Shown piece by piece: positions 14,928 to 18,289 of a stretch of DNA of 18,289 nt (within the stretch, counting starts at the first letter, position 1; each line of letters starts with the position of its first letter). The stretch covers positions 1 to 18,289 of the forward strand of contig JAZQUG010000026.1 in assembly GCA_045631225.1 (NCBI GenBank), read 5' to 3'. The notes under the pieces were generated by a model. The model worked only from the letters and a program-made list of their open reading frames with translations. It searched no databases and was not told the DNA's origin. The DNA is from Fimenecus sp045631225. Lineage in GTDB: Bacteria; Bacillota; Clostridia; Oscillospirales; Acutalibacteraceae. The position numbers and the translations under genes were made by a program.

Positions 14928-14960
14928 AGGGTGATTGATAAGTCACCCTTTTTTCTTTTT
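14928..14960 (+). terminator. Rho-independent terminator after the coiled-coil gene
   Basis: AGGGTGA (14928-14934), an 8-base loop, TCACCCT (14943-14949), then TTTTTCTTTTT. Confidence 0.9.
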
Positions 14961-14983
14961 TCGATTTGCTGTTTCACTATGTA

Positions 14984-15178
14984 AATTATAATTTGTAGGG
15001 ATGATTAATTTATCTTGTCTCCCCTGAAAGGGGAGATGTCACCGCAAGGTGACAGAGGGGTCAAATGATTCAACAACAAACCCCTCAGTCAAATGCTACG
15101 CATTTGCCAGCTCCCCTTTCAGGGGAGCCGAGATAGTGTCATAACCACTACAACTTCCCCTATAAACTCCAACTTGCA
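14984..15178. repeat. Modular palindromic repeat, copy C (complete, with flanks)
   Basis: Outer arms CTCCCCTGAAAGGGGAG (15019-15035) and CTCCCCTTTCAGGGGAG (15111-15127) are reverse complements, extended by TATCT (15011-15015) and AGATA (15131-15135). Inner arms GAGGGGT (15055-15061) and ACCCCTC (15080-15086) pair. The left half holds hairpin TGTCACC-GCAA-GGTGACA (15037-15054), the right half AAATGC-TAC-GCATTT (15091-15105). The left leader (14984-15003) has AATTATAATTT and GGGATG, also found before the repeats at 18012 and 18195. The right flank (15154-15170) resembles that of copy A. This fills most of the 337-base gap between genes, which has no ORF. Confidence 0.85.
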
Positions 15179-15196
15179 TAACGAATCATATTTTTA

Positions 15197-15225
15197 TTGA
15201 ATTATTATTCTTTTCTTGCTATAAT
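15197..15225 (+). promoter_or_regulatory. Sigma-A promoter of the DUF2804 gene
   Basis: TTGAAT (15197-15202), a 17-base spacer and extended -10 TGC-TATAAT (15217-15225). Confidence 0.85.
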
Positions 15226-15247
15226 TTCCTTAAAAGGGGATGAAAAT

Positions 15248-16342
15248 ATGTCACAGGAATTACCAAGAACATATAAAAGCTTTACTGAATGGGAAGAAAA
15301 GTCAAAGCAGATTGAATATACAGAGGAAACTCCGCTTTTAGATAAAGACGGGACACTTCTTGCAAAAGGTTGGGCAAGAAGGAATGTTTTTACTTATGAT
15401 AGAAATCTTTCTTCACCAAAATACAGAAAAAAAGAATGGGATTTTTACATAATCCGTAATGATAACTTTATTGTTGAGTTGAGTTTTGCCAATATCTCAA
15501 TCGGTGGATATGCTTGTGCAAAGCTTGTTGACCTTAAAAACCAAAAGGTAATTGCAGAGGCAAATTATATGTATGTGGGTGGTGAAAGCAAATATATTCT
15601 GCCACCAAAAGGTGACGTGCCAAACTATTTCAGAGCCAATGTAAGACAGGCTCAGGTGGAATTTGACACTCACGAAACATATAAAACTCTTTGGTTCAAA
15701 GCACCTTGTAACGGTAAAATGGTAGAATGTAACTTCCATCTTGATATTTTGCCGGGACACGAAAATATTACAACAGTAATTCCGTTCAAAGACCATCCGA
15801 CACGATATTTTATGACTACAAAACAAAATTGTATGCCTACAAGCGGCACATATAAATACGGAAATGATGTTTATGAGTTTTCAAAGGAAGACACATTCTG
15901 TTATATGGACTGGGGACGAGTAAATACTCCGTACAAGCTTGTGTGGTATTGGGGAAATGGTTCACAGTATGTATATGATGAAAATGGTGAAAAACACATT
16001 TTCGGATTTGAGATTACATGGGCAATCGGTGACGAGAGCTATGCAACTGAAACCTGCCTCTTCTGGGATGGTAAAGCTCATAAAATCGGTGCAGTTGATG
16101 TTGAAAAATTCCCTAAGGACAGATATATGGAAGAGTGGAAGATTATTTCCGAAGACGGAAGATTCAATATGACTATGACTCCGTACTTCGACTATGAGTC
16201 ACAGTTTGATATTGGTGTGGCAGGAACACATTGTCATCAGGTAAATGGCGTGTGGAACGGCACTGTAATTCTTGACGATGGTCGTGAAATCGAGATAGAA
16301 GACCTCCATGCATTCTGCGAATATGTGGAAAATCATTGGTAA
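15248..16342 (+). CDS. DUF2804 domain-containing protein
   Basis: A 364-residue protein matching the DUF2804 family as I know it: an N-terminal LLDKDGTLLAKGWARRNVF (30-48), LSFANISIGGYA (78-89), and a Trp/Tyr-rich core YMDWGRVNTPYKLVWYWG (219-236). Mostly beta strands are expected; there is no signal peptide and no membrane helix. The fold may be lipocalin- or hydroxyneurosporene-synthase-like, but the reaction is unknown and I assign none. The ATG at 15248 follows AAAAGGGGATGA; an upstream in-frame start at 15197 lies in the promoter and is rejected. The MFS gene follows 123 bases later with its own promoter, so a joint role in handling a sugar or lipid-like compound is only suggested by position. 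Confidence 0.85.
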   Translation: MSQELPRTYKSFTEWEEKSKQIEYTEETPLLDKDGTLLAKGWARRNVFTYDRNLSSPKYRKKEWDFYIIRNDNFIVELSFANISIGGYACAKLVDLKNQKVIAEANYMYVGGESKYILPPKGDVPNYFRANVRQAQVEFDTHETYKTLWFKAPCNGKMVECNFHLDILPGHENITTVIPFKDHPTRYFMTTKQNCMPTSGTYKYGNDVYEFSKEDTFCYMDWGRVNTPYKLVWYWGNGSQYVYDENGEKHIFGFEITWAIGDESYATETCLFWDGKAHKIGAVDVEKFPKDRYMEEWKIISEDGRFNMTMTPYFDYESQFDIGVAGTHCHQVNGVWNGTVILDDGREIEIEDLHAFCEYVENHW

Positions 16343-16396
16343 GTGTCTTGTTGCACTCTGTACAAAAAATAAATTCCTTTTTAGTACATTTTTACC

Positions 16397-16425
16397 TTTA
16401 AATTTTGGAAAAATTAATGTATAAT
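16397..16425 (+). promoter_or_regulatory. Probable promoter of the MFS transporter gene
   Basis: A perfect TATAAT (16420-16425) has only a weak -35 candidate TTTAAA (16397-16402) 17 bases upstream. Start would be near 16432, giving a 34-base leader. I see no terminator hairpin between the DUF2804 stop and this site, so some read-through is possible. Confidence 0.6.
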
Positions 16426-16465
16426 ACATTTGTATATTTTTGTAAAAAATATAGGAGGATTACAA

Positions 16466-17941
16466 ATGAGTAAAAAAGAACTTTTCTGCGAGAAAAATGG
16501 CAAGCTCCATACATGGCATACTATACTTACAGGTTTTGCTTTTCTCGCATCATCAATTGCATGGGCTATCTATGACCCATATATCACAAAGATTCTTAAC
16601 AGATTGCTTACAGAATCAGCTTGGATAACAAGTCTTAGTGCAAAGCTTAATGAAGCATTCCCTATTCTTGCAAAATTTGCAGAAACACAGGGTCAGGATG
16701 TTAATGTAGCAGGTGGTGGAATCACACTTGTTCCGTTATTCATCGGTGTTATTATGACATTCGACAACATCTTCGGTGTTATTTTCCAGCCAACATTCGG
16801 TAAACTTTCAGACCGTTGCCGTTCAAAGATTGGTAAACGTCGTCCGTTCATTGTTTACGGTGCACCTGTTTCAGCAATTCTTTTTGCTATTATTCCTTGG
16901 GTTGCATTGAAGTCAACTCTTCCTGTAACAATGTTATTTATCATTCTTTTCGTTTTCTCAATGTCACTCTGGCGTGCTCCTGCAGTTGCATTGATGCCTG
17001 CTCTTACTCCTCCTGCACTCCGCAGTGAAGGTAATGCTATCATCAACCTTATGGGTGGTGTTGGCTCAGTTGTAGGTATGGTGGCAGGTACTCTTGTAAG
17101 TGCTATTTACCTCCTTGCAACCGGTGTTAAGGTTACTGCTGAAAACGAACAGCAGACAAGCTTCCCATATGTATTCTTGCTTGGTGCAATCGTTATGATT
17201 ATCGGTATGCTTGTTGTTCGTCTTTGCGTTCATGAGCCTTCAAGTCTTGAAGAAGTTGCAGCAAAGAATCAGTATGCAGACGAAAAAGCTAATAAAAAGG
17301 CTGAAAAAGAAGCAAGAAAAGCTGAAAAGCTTTCAAAGGGCGAAAGAAAGAGTCTTATCTTTATGCTTGGCGCACTCTTCTTCCTCTTCTGCGGTACAAA
17401 CGCTATTACAACATTCTTCGCACTCTTTGCTGAAGAAGTTCTTGGCAAATCAACAGGTGAAGCAACAATTATGACAACAATCTTTGCTGTTTGTTCTGCT
17501 ATTGCTGCAATTCCTGCAGGTAAAATGGGTAAAAAGCTCGGTCGTAAAAAGACAATTCTTATCGGTCTTGTAGTATTTATGGCTGTGTTCCTTCTTTATG
17601 TTATTACTCGTAGCATGGCTGTTATCTGGCTTGCACTTATCTTTGGTGGCTTTGCAAATATGCTTATCACAGTTAATACATTACCTCTTGTTCTTGAAAT
17701 TGGTGGTATTGACAAGGTTGGTACATTCACAGGTTACTACTATACAGCAACATTCTCAGCACAGATTGCTTCTCCAATCATCTACGGTGTTGTAAGAATG
17801 CTTTCAGGTTCATACCTTTCACTCTTCGTATATAGCCCGATTATGTTTATCTTAAGTATCTGTTGCATCCTCTTCGTTAAACACGGTGAGGCAATTCCAC
17901 AGGAAATCGTTGATAAAATCGAAGAAGAAAATGCTGACTAA
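16466..17941 (+). CDS. MFS transporter, SLC45/SUC-like sugar:cation symporter type
   Basis: A 491-residue membrane protein with about twelve hydrophobic helices in two halves. The loop 2-3 signature GKLSDRCRSKIGKRRPF (112-128) resembles sucrose/SLC45 carriers (GxxxDRxxSKxGRRRPF), and the second half has the matching AGKMGKKLGRKKT (351-363). A highly charged central loop (about 267-297, rich in Lys, Glu and Ala) joins the halves. The predicted first outer loop (about 42-85) is unusually long. Import of a disaccharide or glycoside with protons or sodium is plausible; the substrate is not readable. The ATG at 16466 follows AGGAGG. Codon use is as regular as in gap, suggesting high expression. 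Confidence 0.9.
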   Translation: MSKKELFCEKNGKLHTWHTILTGFAFLASSIAWAIYDPYITKILNRLLTESAWITSLSAKLNEAFPILAKFAETQGQDVNVAGGGITLVPLFIGVIMTFDNIFGVIFQPTFGKLSDRCRSKIGKRRPFIVYGAPVSAILFAIIPWVALKSTLPVTMLFIILFVFSMSLWRAPAVALMPALTPPALRSEGNAIINLMGGVGSVVGMVAGTLVSAIYLLATGVKVTAENEQQTSFPYVFLLGAIVMIIGMLVVRLCVHEPSSLEEVAAKNQYADEKANKKAEKEARKAEKLSKGERKSLIFMLGALFFLFCGTNAITTFFALFAEEVLGKSTGEATIMTTIFAVCSAIAAIPAGKMGKKLGRKKTILIGLVVFMAVFLLYVITRSMAVIWLALIFGGFANMLITVNTLPLVLEIGGIDKVGTFTGYYYTATFSAQIASPIIYGVVRMLSGSYLSLFVYSPIMFILSICCILFVKHGEAIPQEIVDKIEEENAD

Positions 17942-17962
17942 TTAAATCAGATATAAAAATTA

Positions 17963-17996
17963 CCCACCGAGGAAACACTCTTCGGTGGGATTTTTA
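17963..17996 (+). terminator. Rho-independent terminator after the MFS gene
   Basis: CCCACCGA (17963-17970), a loop, TCGGTGGG (17982-17989), then ATTTTTATT. An inner GAG/CTC pairing may extend it. Confidence 0.9.
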
Positions 17997-18004
17997 TTGG
18001 TTTA

Positions 18005-18106
18005 TCGTACGAATTATAATTTATCGGGATGTTTTATTTGTAGGGGACGATGCCCACATCGTCCCGTTCCAAAGTGTGTTGTTGACCGACTGCGGGACGA
18101 TGTGGG
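18005..18106. repeat. Second repeat family, copy 1 (REP-like, GTAG plus hairpin)
   Basis: This 102-bp sequence recurs without a mismatch at 18188-18289. It has the AT-rich leader AATTATAATTT (18012-18022) and GGGATG, then GTAG (18040-18043) directly before the 9-bp hairpin GGGACGATG-CCCA-CATCGTCCC (18044-18065). CCCACATCGTCCCG (18053-18066) is also the exact reverse complement of CGGGACGATGTGGG (18093-18106), so two alternative folds compete. A tetranucleotide plus hairpin is the layout of REP elements moved by RAYT transposases; no transposase is in view. Confidence 0.85.
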
Positions 18107-18187
18107 GAGTCGGATCGTAGCCATGTCGTTCTGTGGGCCAAGGAGTTGTAAGAGACCCTTGTCTTCCTAAGACCGCTTGGCCCGACT
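18107..18187. other. Structured spacer between the two 102-bp repeats
   Basis: An 81-bp GC-richer stretch with GGGCCAAG (18135-18142) pairing with CTTGGCCC (18176-18183) and, inside that, GTCTT-CCT-AAGAC (18161-18173). AGTCGG (18108-18113) could pair with either CCGACT (18086-18091) or CCGACT (18182-18187). No convincing ORF. It may be part of a 183-bp tandem unit. Confidence 0.5.
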
Positions 18188-18289
18188 TCGTACGAATTAT
18201 AATTTATCGGGATGTTTTATTTGTAGGGGACGATGCCCACATCGTCCCGTTCCAAAGTGTGTTGTTGACCGACTGCGGGACGATGTGGG
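18188..18289. repeat. Second repeat family, copy 2 (cut by window edge)
   Basis: Identical to 18005-18106 at an offset of 183 bases; it continues beyond the window, so the number of units is unknown. Confidence 0.85.

Noticed and set aside
17985..18170. Rightward 61-residue Cys/Arg-rich ORF in the right-end repeat
   Set aside because: It runs through the terminator and palindromes, lacks a ribosome site, and its composition simply reflects the GC-rich repeat.
18005..18289. CRISPR array
   Set aside because: Repeat unit is 102 bp at 183-bp spacing with strong internal palindromes, far from the 24-40 bp repeats and uniform short spacers of CRISPR; no cas genes in the window.

Overview
The window looks like chromosome from a low-GC Gram-positive of the class Clostridia, probably a gut Oscillospiraceae/Ruminococcaceae relative. 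This rests on AT-rich DNA, strong AGGAGG-type ribosome sites, sigma-A-like promoters, occasional TTG starts, a YycJ/WalJ-RlmH-OmpR-type regulator-HtrA neighbourhood, and GC-rich palindromic intergenic repeats of a kind I recall from such genomes. The genus is inference. No phage genes, transposase genes, CRISPR array, tRNA or rRNA were seen.

Left part (1-2290): a palindromic repeat cut by the window edge, a leftward gene for an orphan GHKL-type ATPase protein, then monocistronic gap (glyceraldehyde-3-phosphate dehydrogenase) with its own promoter, a possible operator palindrome and a terminator, followed by a second palindromic repeat.

Leftward operon (6930 down to 2296): one sigma-A-like promoter drives six tightly packed or overlapping genes: an aldose-1-epimerase-like protein, a HAD phosphatase, the replication-fork ATPase RarA, dCMP deaminase, the 5'-deoxynucleotidase YfbR and a small beta-propeller-like protein of unknown role. 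Its core joins deoxynucleotide-pool control to replication-fork maintenance.

Rightward cell-envelope region (7028-14955): murA (peptidoglycan precursor synthesis) and its terminator, then yycJ, rlmH, an OmpR-family response regulator, a membrane histidine kinase and a membrane-anchored HtrA protease. This resembles a reordered walRK locus without walH and walI. Next come a HAAS/DUF1700 membrane protein, a 61-residue membrane protein, a PspC-domain protein and an acidic coiled-coil protein, plausibly an envelope-stress module.

Right part (14984-18289): a third palindromic repeat, a DUF2804 protein with a strong promoter, an MFS transporter of the sugar/cation (SLC45/SUC-like) type, a terminator, and a second kind of repeat present as two identical 102-bp copies 183 bp apart, the last cut by the window edge.

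The least explained material is the repeats. Three copies share a rigid frame whose internal hairpins differ in sequence but stay self-complementary, and one copy shares a short leader with the unrelated-looking repeat at the right end.
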